DNA of 45,505 nucleotides from Candidatus Sumerlaeota bacterium (lineage in GTDB: Bacteria; Sumerlaeota; Sumerlaeia; Sumerlaeales; Sumerlaeaceae): positions 1 to 45,505 of the forward strand of contig JADFCV010000014.1 of the NCBI GenBank assembly GCA_017161655.1. The letters are read 5' to 3'. Both the position numbers and the translations under genes were made by a program. Each line of letters starts with the position of its first letter. Positions within the stretch are counted from its first letter, which is position 1. Under the pieces are notes generated by a model, which was not told the DNA's origin, made no database searches, and saw only the letters and a program-made list of their open reading frames with translations. Shown here one piece after another: positions 31,960 to 42,391 of this stretch.

Positions 31960-33522
31960 ATGGAGAAAACTGATTTTCTTATCATTGGGTCCGGAATAGC
32001 TGGCTGTACGGCAGCGCTTGTTGCCGCAGAAGCCGGTCTCGATGTGACAATTGTCACGAAGGGACCAGCACTAACCGAGGGCGCTGCCACAGCGTGGGCG
32101 CAGGGCGGCATTATTTATAAGGGCGAGAGCGACAGTCCTGAACTACTCACCAACGATATCTATCGTGCTGGCGCGGAAATCGGACATCTGCCGGCAATAC
32201 GCCACCTTGCAACCCTCGGACCACAATACGTCGAGGAATTCCTCATCAACAAACTTGGCGTGCAGTTCGATCGCACGCCCAACGACATGTTGGACACCAC
32301 AGAAGAGGGAGCGCATAGCGTCCGGCGAATTATTCACGTGGCAGACCTCACGGGCAAAGCCATCGAAGAGCGCCTCGCAGAAGCCGTGCTCGCGAAGCCC
32401 AACGTGCGGGTCGTTCACGATGCTACCGCCATCGACCTCTTGACCCTCTCGCACCACTCCGAACGTCCCAACGATGCCTACGAGCCTCCTACTTGCGTCG
32501 GTGCTTACATCTTTCTGCAGAAGGAGGGACGGGTTGAGACCTGGCTCGCACGCGAGACGCTGCTTGCTACTGGTGGACTTGGCCAGCTTTTCCTCCACAC
32601 GACGAACCCCAAAAGCGCGCGAGGCGATGGTATTGCCATGGCCTATCGAGCAGGCGCGCGATTGCTGAATCTCGAATACATTCAGTTCCATCCCACAGCG
32701 CTTTACTATGGCGACGGCGAGCGCTTTCTCATTAGCGAATCGGTGCGCGGGGAGGGCGGTGTCCTCATTCGCCGCACAGGCCAGTCCTTTATGGAAAAGT
32801 ATCACCCTCTGGGCTCTCTCGCGCCGCGCGATGTTGTGGCACGTGCCATCCACACCGAAATGCTCGAGAATCAGGAGCCTTGTGTTTATCTCGACATTAC
32901 GATGAAAGACCCCGATTGGATTCGCCGCCGTTTCCCCAATATCTACGCCAAATGCCTGAGCGTGGGCATTGACATGACGAAACAGCCGATTCCTGTGGTG
33001 CCTGCGGCTCACTACTCATGCGGAGGCGTCGCTGTCGATCTGGAGGGACGAACCTCCATCCAAAGACTTCGCGCAGCCGGTGAGGTGTCCTGCACGGGTG
33101 TGCACGGGGCGAATCGTCTCGCGAGCACCTCGTTGCTCGAAGGTCTTGTCTGGGGGATAGAGTCAGCACGCTCTGCATCACGCGAGATTCTCGAACGCGG
33201 CCGTGATCGTTATTATTTCCCTCCTATCGAACCTTGGCGCTATGAGAACGAGCCGGTAGATCCTGCGCTCATTTTCCAGGACTGGCTCACGATCAAGTAC
33301 ACAATGTGGAACTATGTGGGGCTGATCCGAACAACGAAACGCATGAAGCGGGCACGCAGCATTTTGCGCGAGCTTCAAACCGAGATCGAGTACTTTTACG
33401 AGCGCGCCCGACTAAGCGATGATATCATCGGTCTGCGAAACGGTTGCCAGGCAGCCCTAGCGGTGCTTTTTGCCGCTTTGGAAAACCGGAAATCATTTGG
33501 CGCCCACTACCGCGTCGACTAG
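31960..33522 (+). CDS. nadB: L-aspartate oxidase
   Basis: First step of de novo NAD synthesis: FAD-dependent oxidation of L-aspartate to iminoaspartate, passed to quinolinate synthase NadA. The FAD Rossmann motif is LIIGSGIAGCTAAL at the start. The family stretches ATAWAQGGI, GGLGQLFLHTTNP, EYIQFHPTALYYG, SESVRGEGGVLI and PAAHYSCGGVAVD are all present, followed by the C-terminal helical domain (MWNYVGLIRTTKRMKRA). The 520 residues are typical. The stretch EVSCTGVHGANRLASTSLLEGLVWG is diagnostic for NadB against the fumarate reductase flavoproteins. In anaerobes fumarate may replace oxygen. nadA and nadC are not nearby. The ribosome site is weak. Confidence 0.95.
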   Translation: MEKTDFLIIGSGIAGCTAALVAAEAGLDVTIVTKGPALTEGAATAWAQGGIIYKGESDSPELLTNDIYRAGAEIGHLPAIRHLATLGPQYVEEFLINKLGVQFDRTPNDMLDTTEEGAHSVRRIIHVADLTGKAIEERLAEAVLAKPNVRVVHDATAIDLLTLSHHSERPNDAYEPPTCVGAYIFLQKEGRVETWLARETLLATGGLGQLFLHTTNPKSARGDGIAMAYRAGARLLNLEYIQFHPTALYYGDGERFLISESVRGEGGVLIRRTGQSFMEKYHPLGSLAPRDVVARAIHTEMLENQEPCVYLDITMKDPDWIRRRFPNIYAKCLSVGIDMTKQPIPVVPAAHYSCGGVAVDLEGRTSIQRLRAAGEVSCTGVHGANRLASTSLLEGLVWGIESARSASREILERGRDRYYFPPIEPWRYENEPVDPALIFQDWLTIKYTMWNYVGLIRTTKRMKRARSILRELQTEIEYFYERARLSDDIIGLRNGCQAALAVLFAALENRKSFGAHYRVD

Positions 33523-33744
33523 TCTTGTGTGGGTGCGGCCCCATTCCCTCTTCCTTGCAAAGACGTGCTTGGCCGTTGGGAGCAGTTGCGAAAGGGGCCT
33601 CACCGAGTAATGTCATGCAATCCAGTTGTCGTTGCCTCAAAATCGACCACGTCTTGCTTTTGAGCGCTCTCTGCAAGCACGTAACTCCCACGCGGAGACC
33701 CCGTGTGTCCAGCCAGCACCACTCAGCTTAGCAAATCAAGCGGT

Positions 33745-35685
<1,941 letters not shown>

Positions 35686-35745
35686 TCTCGTTGTCCTAAT
35701 GATGTTCTGATGAAATAAAACGTATGGAGTGCGCTTTCATTCAAA

Positions 35746-37020
35746 ATGGCTGAACCGTCCGATGATCAATTCCGCCAATCAGAGAGTGAGCGGCAGATTC
35801 TCTCCCAGACAGATCTTTTGTCTTCTGACAGCATCCCCCAACGAAATCTCACCGTGAAACGCCAGGCGCTCTTTTGGCTCATCTACATAGTCGGGTGCGT
35901 GTTTTTGCCTATCTTGGTGTTGGAGATCTTGCTTCGAGCGACTCTGGGTCCACCTACAGGAGCACTTTCATTTCTTCTCAGTAGTAAGGCAGGATTGTAT
36001 CCGCCTAAGAGTGAAATCCATCTCTCATTCGGCCCTATTCCTTATACAGTGGTATCCAACAGCTTTGGTATTCGCGGTCCCGAATTCTCAATTACTCCTC
36101 CACGCAGCATTCAGAGAATTGCTTGCATTGGAGATTCAATCACGGACGGTTTTTTTGTTAATAATGAGGAAACGTACCCTCGATTTCTTGAAAAATATTT
36201 ACGGTCCCTGGGCTATTCCTGCGAGGTAATCAGTGTGGCAAAGGGGGGATGCTCGATTGATCTTGAGCTGGCCCGCCTCCGAGAAATCGCGGTACCGCTT
36301 AAGCCCTCTTTGGTAATTTTAGTTTTCGTTTCGAACGATATCTATGAGCTGCGCGGGAAAAGCAGGGACGAGATCATCAATAGTCGGATTAAATTAGGGG
36401 GATGGGAATCTTTGATGAAGTCAGCACTTGCGCGGTCAAAACTTGCTGAGCTGCTCTTCGAGAAATATGTGTCATATGCTAAATTTAGAATTCCACACCC
36501 CTCTAGAAACCAGGCTGAGCAGGTCAATGTCAACCGCGGATCAGATGATACGCAGACAAGTGGCTCTTTGAATTTTTTGGAAAATGTGAGGATCTTTTGG
36601 CAGAGGTATTCGGAGAAAGACGGCATTGTACACGTAGACAGGCTTTCCAGCTCAACCCAAGCACTCTTAAATCTGTATTTTGATGGCTTACAGGAGTTCG
36701 CGAGGGTTTGTCACGACAATAAAATTGAGTTTTGTTTCGTTTACTATCCGAGTTACCCGCAAGTTTACGACCGAAAAACGCCCATGACCATTCGAGATCT
36801 CCTGCAGGAGTTTTGTGCAAAACATCATATTCGTTTTATTGATCTGACGGAAGCCTATCGTCGTCGTCCCACAGATCGCCCCTTTGAGTACGCTCCAATT
36901 GATTTCCATCCAAATCCACGTGGAAATGAGTTTTTAGCTCAAGCAATTGCGAATGAATTAATAAAAAAAGAATTGATCAGAAAATCAGCTGACGGCAACG
37001 ATTCAGACACGACTCATTGA
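35746..37020 (+). CDS. membrane-anchored SGNH/GDSL hydrolase
   Basis: Predicted esterase or O-acetyl-modifying enzyme, with one N-terminal membrane helix (about residues 40-62) placing the domain outside the cytoplasm. SGNH blocks are visible: block I IGDSITDG (Ser about 130), block III VSND (about 197) and block V with the Asp-His pair in PIDFHPNPRG (about 386). Such proteins often act on polysaccharides or glycans. Base composition is clearly AT-richer than the neighbouring genes (many ATT, TTT, AAT and AAA codons), hinting at later acquisition. It stands alone, divergent from ftsH and convergent with the radical SAM gene. The start at 35746 has only a weak ribosome site. Confidence 0.85.
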   Translation: MAEPSDDQFRQSESERQILSQTDLLSSDSIPQRNLTVKRQALFWLIYIVGCVFLPILVLEILLRATLGPPTGALSFLLSSKAGLYPPKSEIHLSFGPIPYTVVSNSFGIRGPEFSITPPRSIQRIACIGDSITDGFFVNNEETYPRFLEKYLRSLGYSCEVISVAKGGCSIDLELARLREIAVPLKPSLVILVFVSNDIYELRGKSRDEIINSRIKLGGWESLMKSALARSKLAELLFEKYVSYAKFRIPHPSRNQAEQVNVNRGSDDTQTSGSLNFLENVRIFWQRYSEKDGIVHVDRLSSSTQALLNLYFDGLQEFARVCHDNKIEFCFVYYPSYPQVYDRKTPMTIRDLLQEFCAKHHIRFIDLTEAYRRRPTDRPFEYAPIDFHPNPRGNEFLAQAIANELIKKELIRKSADGNDSDTTH

Positions 37021-37049
37021 TTTTTTGACAAACGCTATTCCAAAAACTG

Positions 37050-38129
37050 TCAGGCAACTGTATTGATTCGCTTCTTATGTTCAGCGTTGTCATACCCGTG
37101 AGGATTGCAGCGGGCGCACTGCGGGTGTAGTTGCATCTTGGCTAATGACCGCCGCAGCTGCTGGTAGCGTGGACTATTCCAAATCTCGAGAAAGTCTTGC
37201 TCGCGAAGATTCCCGAATGCTTCACCATAAAACAAACATGGGTGGACGTCACCGTTCGGGTAAATTTGCAATCCCCGCCACGGCGCCTCACAGAAATTGC
37301 TAAATTCCCCAATGGCGGCTTCGTTGGCTCCGCGCTCCGCCGGTGTGTCGTCAGGGAGCTTTAGTCTTGGGTCATCGAGTGGCAGCAAGAGCTCAATTCC
37401 ATGTTTATGAGCTAACTTTTTTGCATGTAAAAGAGTTTCAATGTGAGTATCCCAGTCTGGGATTCCCTCATCGACACCCGGCTGAATGGGAACGTATCTA
37501 ATCGCGGCAATTCGGCGCGCCCCAAATTGGGCGCATAGCTCGACAAAGGCAGGGAACTCGTGAATAGTGCTCCGCATCAGCACGGTGTTGAACTGCAGAA
37601 GAAACTCTCCCTGAGGATCAAGCTCTCGGCGTAGCGCAGCAAAGCGTTCAAGGTTCGCCACCACCTTTTCCCAGCGCGCGTTCACCCGAATCTTCTCGAA
37701 AGTGTCTTTTGTCGCGCCGTCGAAGGAAATACTTAAGCCTCGAATTGTCGGGTGCTGGAGTAACACGCGGGCGCGGCGCTCGTTCAGCAAGGTCGCGTTT
37801 GTGGTCATTCCCAACGGGCACGGGGACTTGCGCAAGATCTCAAGGATTTCGTCGAAATGTGCGCTCATAAAAGGCTCGTATTGGCATGAAAGCGTTGCCC
37901 ACTCTGCGTAGGGCAGCACCTGGTCCACGATTTTTTCCATGAGCCACGGTGGCATGTCGAATTTGGGATCGTTGGCCTGGAGCGGATAGCCGCACATTTT
38001 ACATAAGAGATTGCACTTGTTTGTAATATCGATCCGTACGGCAAGCGGTGGATTCCCCGGCATGTGTGAGTATCGGCGTAAGGAGATTCGGCGAAGGAAA
38101 TTCATTGTGTGTGTGGTCCAGGTCGGCAT
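37050..38129 (-). CDS. radical SAM enzyme with SPASM domain
   Basis: Iron-sulfur enzyme that cleaves SAM to a 5'-deoxyadenosyl radical. The SAM-cluster motif is CNLLCKMC (Cys39, 43 and 46). The barrel shows MTTNATLLNERRARVLL and GLSISFDGATKDTFEKIR. A C-terminal SPASM region contains CEAPWRGLQIYPNGDVHPC and CARC near the end, holding one auxiliary cluster. This architecture is shared by peptide-modifying enzymes, anaerobic sulfatase-maturating enzymes and many unassigned proteins near surface glycan genes. No sulfatase or obvious RiPP precursor lies next to it. GGGGCG 6 bases before ATG 38129 supports the start. It is transcribed away from the large secreted protein gene. Confidence 0.9.
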   Translation of the reverse strand: MPTWTTHTMNFLRRISLRRYSHMPGNPPLAVRIDITNKCNLLCKMCGYPLQANDPKFDMPPWLMEKIVDQVLPYAEWATLSCQYEPFMSAHFDEILEILRKSPCPLGMTTNATLLNERRARVLLQHPTIRGLSISFDGATKDTFEKIRVNARWEKVVANLERFAALRRELDPQGEFLLQFNTVLMRSTIHEFPAFVELCAQFGARRIAAIRYVPIQPGVDEGIPDWDTHIETLLHAKKLAHKHGIELLLPLDDPRLKLPDDTPAERGANEAAIGEFSNFCEAPWRGLQIYPNGDVHPCLFYGEAFGNLREQDFLEIWNSPRYQQLRRSLAKMQLHPQCARCNPHGYDNAEHKKRINTVA

Positions 38130-38480
38130 GCTATCGCCCCAAAACTCTTCACAGCTTACGTGTTCGCAAATAGTCGCATTCAGGGTTTATGCTCTTTTAG
38201 ACCCAAGTGTGACATTTGCGTGGCTTATGCAAAACACTCTTGACAATGGGCGGCGCCAGTTTCAATGATGCGGTCGACAAAATTGAGGAGATGATGCATT
38301 TTTCAGTTGACGAGGTAATAGTCAGCGAACAACACTTCACGTGCATGATGGGGCAGAAAGACAAAATTACAAGAGGAGTGCGTCTGAAAAATCCAAATGT
38401 CATTTGGTTGTCTCCAGTTCGAACCACGAGAGGTTCGGACGCCCAATATCCCAAATGTAGAAGGGAGGGTTGAAGTTTAG
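38130..38480 (+). other. 351-base divergent intergenic region
   Basis: It separates the radical SAM gene (minus) from the large secreted protein gene (plus). It contains a -35-like TTGACA at 38240-38245 without a fitting -10. A 75-codon open frame from ATG 38246 to TGA 38473 has no ribosome site and mixed codon use, so it is not called as a gene. GGAGGG at 38465-38470 serves the next gene. Confidence 0.5.
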
Positions 38481-40391
38481 ATGAAGAAGGGACTTTACAC
38501 AGGCCTTATCCTGTCGGTGACCCTTGCAGGTAGCGCGTTTGCGGCGGCCCCAGTCATCAGCAACATCCCCGATGTCATCATCGGTGATGCGGAGGACAAC
38601 ATTGGTACGGACAACAATTTCTTTGTCTTCACCAATGCGTTCAACTTCGACAATTTTGTGTCGGATTTGGACACTCCGAAGTCGTCGCTCCAATGGAGCT
38701 TCGACGAGGGCGATGACAACGTGGCCCCGAATACGCGATGGTTCGAAATCAACGGCAAGCAGGCGGTCCATCTGGGCACGTCTGAGATTGCCTCGAGCGG
38801 AAACACCGGCCACAATCCGCCGGCCCCAGCGAACGAACTGCGCTCGGTAAGCCAGTTCGCCAGCTTCCGCGATATCGTCTTCTCTCCATCGGGCTCTGGG
38901 CCATTCCCGGCCCCAACGGAGCCTGATAAGTCGGACCATGCAGCCGGCAAGGTTGTCACCTTCTATGTCTCTGACGGAACAAACGTCGCCAGCAAGTCGA
39001 TCCTGGTCGCCACGCGCGACAACCAGTACGACGCGCTCAGCGGTGGTTCCCAGTTCACGCAGGTCTACGATGACCCGCTGACTGGGACTTCAACCAGCGG
39101 CTGGTTCCTAGAAGCTGGTATACCCAGCGGGGCGGTTACCGGTGATCACGACAGCGTGAATGGCGCTATTCGCGTTCACATTCTCAGCGATGCCACACGT
39201 TATCGTGTCCAACAGTGGTACACAACAGCACCCGTTCTGCCTTATGGAGCAATCGGCTCAAACAACTGGGTGCGTGGCAAGTTCTACGTGTACGCGACCG
39301 GTATGGTGCCTAACCAGGCCAACGTGATCCCCGCAGTCCGTCTGCGCTTGATGCAGCGATTCGTTATTGCGAACACGCTGGAGGTGTGGACGCATACACC
39401 AGGTATTCCGGCACTTGAGCCGTACGGCGCTGAGTTACGGCCCAATGGTGATCCGAACAATCCATCCGTGTACCGTGTGGACTTTGATCCGCCGGAAGTG
39501 CCACAGAACGTGAGCAATCCAAGCACGGAAGGTGTTCAGCTGAGCTTCAGTGGGTTCACCAATGCCGCACCAGACAATGGATATGTTGCGCTCACTGAGG
39601 TGGTGCTAGGCACTTATCCAGCGGTGATGGGAACACTCGCGAAAACCTACGCAGGCAATGGCATCGTAGCCGCTGCGGAAGATCCAACTGAAGCGTTCAG
39701 CTTGTATTATCCTGCGGGTAGCGTTCCAGGATACCAGCCAGCGACTGACACGGTGACGAAGCCTACGGTCACTCTCGGGAGCACGGGCGTGACGCTGGAT
39801 TCTACTTCGAGCGCTTTCGGCGTTGATGGCAGTGGCAATAAGCGCATCGGCGTAGTGCAGTTCACTGTCGAGCTAGGAGCGTACGACCAGCGCGTTCGTT
39901 TCGAGGAAGGGAAGCTGTACCAGGTGCGATACCATGCAATCTCGTCACGGCAGTCGAACGCCCAGGCCCAGATGCGCCTGTATCTGCGCTTTGGCGGCTT
40001 CCTCTACAACCTGCTGTACGAGGTTGGTGGTGCGCGTGCGTTGTCTGGTGCTCAAGCGCGTGCGTTGGCATGGCAGCATCTGCCGGGTGTCGGCAACCAG
40101 AACCCCGACAAAGAAACGCCGGGTGAGAACGGTTGCTGGTACACGCTCCTGTTGAGCTCGCCGCTCAATGGTGAGATCCGTCCAGATGTGTCCGGCTCGA
40201 TCGCGACAAAGATGCCTAACCTGACCTCGCTGCCAGGACCCGGGCAGAACGTCGCTTCGCCGCGCCGCGACCTGAAGATTGGTTTCGGTCTGATCGACAC
40301 TAACAGTAGCGGCTCAGACCAGAACGACGAGGGTATGCTTTACACCGTCGACCAGATTCAGGTCTATGTGGCTGACGAGCCTGAGCCGTGA
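38481..40391 (+). CDS. large secreted protein of unknown function
   Basis: A clear signal peptide (MKKGLYTGLILSVTLAGSAF, then AA) precedes about 615 residues without membrane segments. The sequence is rich in Asn, Asp, Ser, Thr, Gly and Val and poor in Cys, with beta-sandwich-like stretches (VVTFYVSDGTNVASKSILVATRDN, GVVQFTVELGAYDQRVRFEEGKLYQVRYHA). It may be a surface-layer, adhesin or carbohydrate-binding protein, but I recognise no family. GGAGGG upstream and a strong terminator directly after suggest a monocistronic, possibly highly expressed gene; that is inference. No sortase or PEP-CTERM signal is seen at the C-terminus (VADEPEP). Confidence 0.85.
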   Translation: MKKGLYTGLILSVTLAGSAFAAAPVISNIPDVIIGDAEDNIGTDNNFFVFTNAFNFDNFVSDLDTPKSSLQWSFDEGDDNVAPNTRWFEINGKQAVHLGTSEIASSGNTGHNPPAPANELRSVSQFASFRDIVFSPSGSGPFPAPTEPDKSDHAAGKVVTFYVSDGTNVASKSILVATRDNQYDALSGGSQFTQVYDDPLTGTSTSGWFLEAGIPSGAVTGDHDSVNGAIRVHILSDATRYRVQQWYTTAPVLPYGAIGSNNWVRGKFYVYATGMVPNQANVIPAVRLRLMQRFVIANTLEVWTHTPGIPALEPYGAELRPNGDPNNPSVYRVDFDPPEVPQNVSNPSTEGVQLSFSGFTNAAPDNGYVALTEVVLGTYPAVMGTLAKTYAGNGIVAAAEDPTEAFSLYYPAGSVPGYQPATDTVTKPTVTLGSTGVTLDSTSSAFGVDGSGNKRIGVVQFTVELGAYDQRVRFEEGKLYQVRYHAISSRQSNAQAQMRLYLRFGGFLYNLLYEVGGARALSGAQARALAWQHLPGVGNQNPDKETPGENGCWYTLLLSSPLNGEIRPDVSGSIATKMPNLTSLPGPGQNVASPRRDLKIGFGLIDTNSSGSDQNDEGMLYTVDQIQVYVADEPEP

Positions 40392-40427
40392 CCTGATAGG
40401 TTGGCTGTTTGTCTGAATCACAGCTAA

Positions 40428-40466
40428 GTGGTGGGGACAATTAAGTCCTCACCACATTTTTCTTTG
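40428..40466 (+). terminator. rho-independent terminator of the large secreted protein gene
   Basis: GTGGTGGGGAC (40428-40438) pairs with GTCCTCACCAC (40445-40455), an 11-base stem with one G-T pair and loop AATTAA, followed by ATTTTTCTTT. It ends only about 75 bases before the next coding sequence. Confidence 0.9.
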
Positions 40467-40539
40467 GTCACGCACAACAGGGGTGAAAAGCTGGTGAGTT
40501 ACATTCAACTATGCCATTTAACTTATCTTGGGGCGATGT

Positions 40540-42156
40540 GTGCTGTCTTATCCGTATCCCCTCTCCGATTGTGAAATCAGTCTGCTTGAGGACCTCCTGC
40601 GAAAAATCCGTTCTCATTTCGTTGGTCTTAGTGTTTATTCCGCGTTTGTGCCCGAAGCGAAGCAAGTGACCGCAATCATCCGGCGCACTTGTCCCGAAGC
40701 CATCGTCGGATGGGGTGGTCCCCATGTGACGCTTGATCCAGTGGGTTCGTCCGAATTCTGCGATGTTGCTTTTGCGGGAGAGTGTGATTTACCACTTGTC
40801 GAGTTTGCTCATGCCCTGGACAAAGGGCAGGATTGGCGGCAAACACCAAACATCGTGTGGCGCGAGCAGGGCAAAGTTCATCGACAGCCGATAAGCCCCG
40901 TCATAAAGGATCTCGATTCCCTTCCGTTTACATTTTTTGGCTCCGAAGGTGCCTATTATCTTGAAGATGATGAGCTGGTCGAAGGCCGGCCCTTTCCATC
41001 TAGCGAGCTCAATTCCTCTTTCAAAATCATGACGACGCGGGGCTGCCCCTATGCCTGCACCTTCTGTATGCTTTCTTTCCAAAAGGAGGTCATGCCCGAT
41101 ACGTCGCGCTTGCGTTTTCGCTCCATTGACCACTGCATGCGTGAACTCGAAGAGGCCAAGGCTCGCATGGGGCACTTCTTCATGGAGATTGAGGACGATA
41201 TCTTCACCGTCAAGCCCGACCGAATGCGTGAATTTTTCCAGGAATACTCTCGCCGCATTCGCATGCCCTTCTGGTGCTACACGCACCCTAATTACGCCCG
41301 ACCCGAAATGCTCCAGATCCTGAAAGAGAACAACGTCGAATTCATTATTATGGGCATTCAGACGGGCAGCGATCGGATCGCCACGGAAGTCTTTGATCGC
41401 CGCGTGACCAATGCCACCGTGCTTCAGGCGGCAAAGAATATCCACGAGTCTGGGATTCGGGTGTTCTATGATATTATCTCAAACAACCCGTTCGAGACCG
41501 AGGAAGACCGTGTCGAAACGTTTCAGCTTTTACGCCAAATTCCCAAGCCCTACGGTCTGCAGATGGGAATTTTGAATTTCTACCCTGGCATCGCAATTTC
41601 CCGGATGCGTGAAGAACGTGGATTACCTCGAGTGGTAGATTTCCAGCAGTACCGATTCTGGAACGCACTCTACTACCTTGCTTCCACCGTCGATCTCACT
41701 GACAGCCAGGCCGACGAGCTCTTGCGCAACGAGAAGTTACGTCAGGATCCGTCACTTCTCGAGTCAATCGTGGCGACAACGGTCCGCCTTACGCGGGAGA
41801 ATGGCGAGCTCGGCAGCATCGCCAATAATTATCTGCGAGAGGTTCAGCGATTAGCTGGGCGCGTCCGCGAGTTGGAGGAGGAGCTCCATTACATCAAAGC
41901 ACGCCGCGGGCTTGAACAGTTCCTTCGCATCTCGGACAAACTGCGACATCTGAAACACGACGTCTTCGGGCTTAAGCCTCACCATCGTAACGGCAACGGG
42001 AAGCATCCCCAAGCTACAAACGCTTGTCCCGGCGAGAGCTCATCCGCCGACGCTTGTGGCTGCAGCGGGAATGGTAACGGCTCCTCTGGCAAGGATCATC
42101 TTGCCATGCCAACAAATCCTGGCGGTGAGCGCCTGGCACGCCAGATTGGGATTTAA
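40540..42156 (+). CDS. B12-binding-type radical SAM protein, paralog 1 (N-terminally short)
   Basis: Radical SAM enzyme with the SAM-cluster motif in RGCPYACTFC (about residue 170). Its N-terminal half is the end of a cobalamin-binding-like Rossmann domain (GLSVYSAFV, IVGWGGPHVTLDPVG, AFAGECDLPL). Compared with its neighbour at 42392 it begins about 65 residues later, losing the first strand and helix of that domain. The upstream frame is stopped at 40519-40521, so no longer version exists here. GTG 40540 with GGGG 8 bases upstream is likely; TTG 40528 is possible. A helix and a Ser/Gly/Asn-rich tail with Cys (DACGCSGNGNGSSG) end the 538 residues. It may be functional or a decaying copy. Confidence 0.85.
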   Translation: MLSYPYPLSDCEISLLEDLLRKIRSHFVGLSVYSAFVPEAKQVTAIIRRTCPEAIVGWGGPHVTLDPVGSSEFCDVAFAGECDLPLVEFAHALDKGQDWRQTPNIVWREQGKVHRQPISPVIKDLDSLPFTFFGSEGAYYLEDDELVEGRPFPSSELNSSFKIMTTRGCPYACTFCMLSFQKEVMPDTSRLRFRSIDHCMRELEEAKARMGHFFMEIEDDIFTVKPDRMREFFQEYSRRIRMPFWCYTHPNYARPEMLQILKENNVEFIIMGIQTGSDRIATEVFDRRVTNATVLQAAKNIHESGIRVFYDIISNNPFETEEDRVETFQLLRQIPKPYGLQMGILNFYPGIAISRMREERGLPRVVDFQQYRFWNALYYLASTVDLTDSQADELLRNEKLRQDPSLLESIVATTVRLTRENGELGSIANNYLREVQRLAGRVRELEEELHYIKARRGLEQFLRISDKLRHLKHDVFGLKPHHRNGNGKHPQATNACPGESSSADACGCSGNGNGSSGKDHLAMPTNPGGERLARQIGI

Positions 42157-42391
42157 TCTCAGTCACTTTGCAAAAACCCCAAGAGTATTTCTCAAGGGAC
42201 GGCTAGGTCAGCCTGTCGACGATGTCGGCAGATTTCCGTTGCGCCGACTCAACCTCTTTGACCCTTATGCAAAATGAGTATTTTTCGGTAGACATTAAAG
42301 GTACTGGTTAAGTACAGTTTTACACCGTGTTTGGGAATTGGCAATTTTGCTTGCCGAAACTTAGTAAACACTTTTGGAGCGAAGCAAGACT

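Noticed and set aside
38246-38473. Possible 75-codon small protein between the SPASM gene and the secreted protein gene, considered as a RiPP precursor.
   Set aside because: No ribosome site, mixed codon use with rare AGA/ATA/AGG, and no leader-core pattern. Kept only as a note in the intergenic entry.
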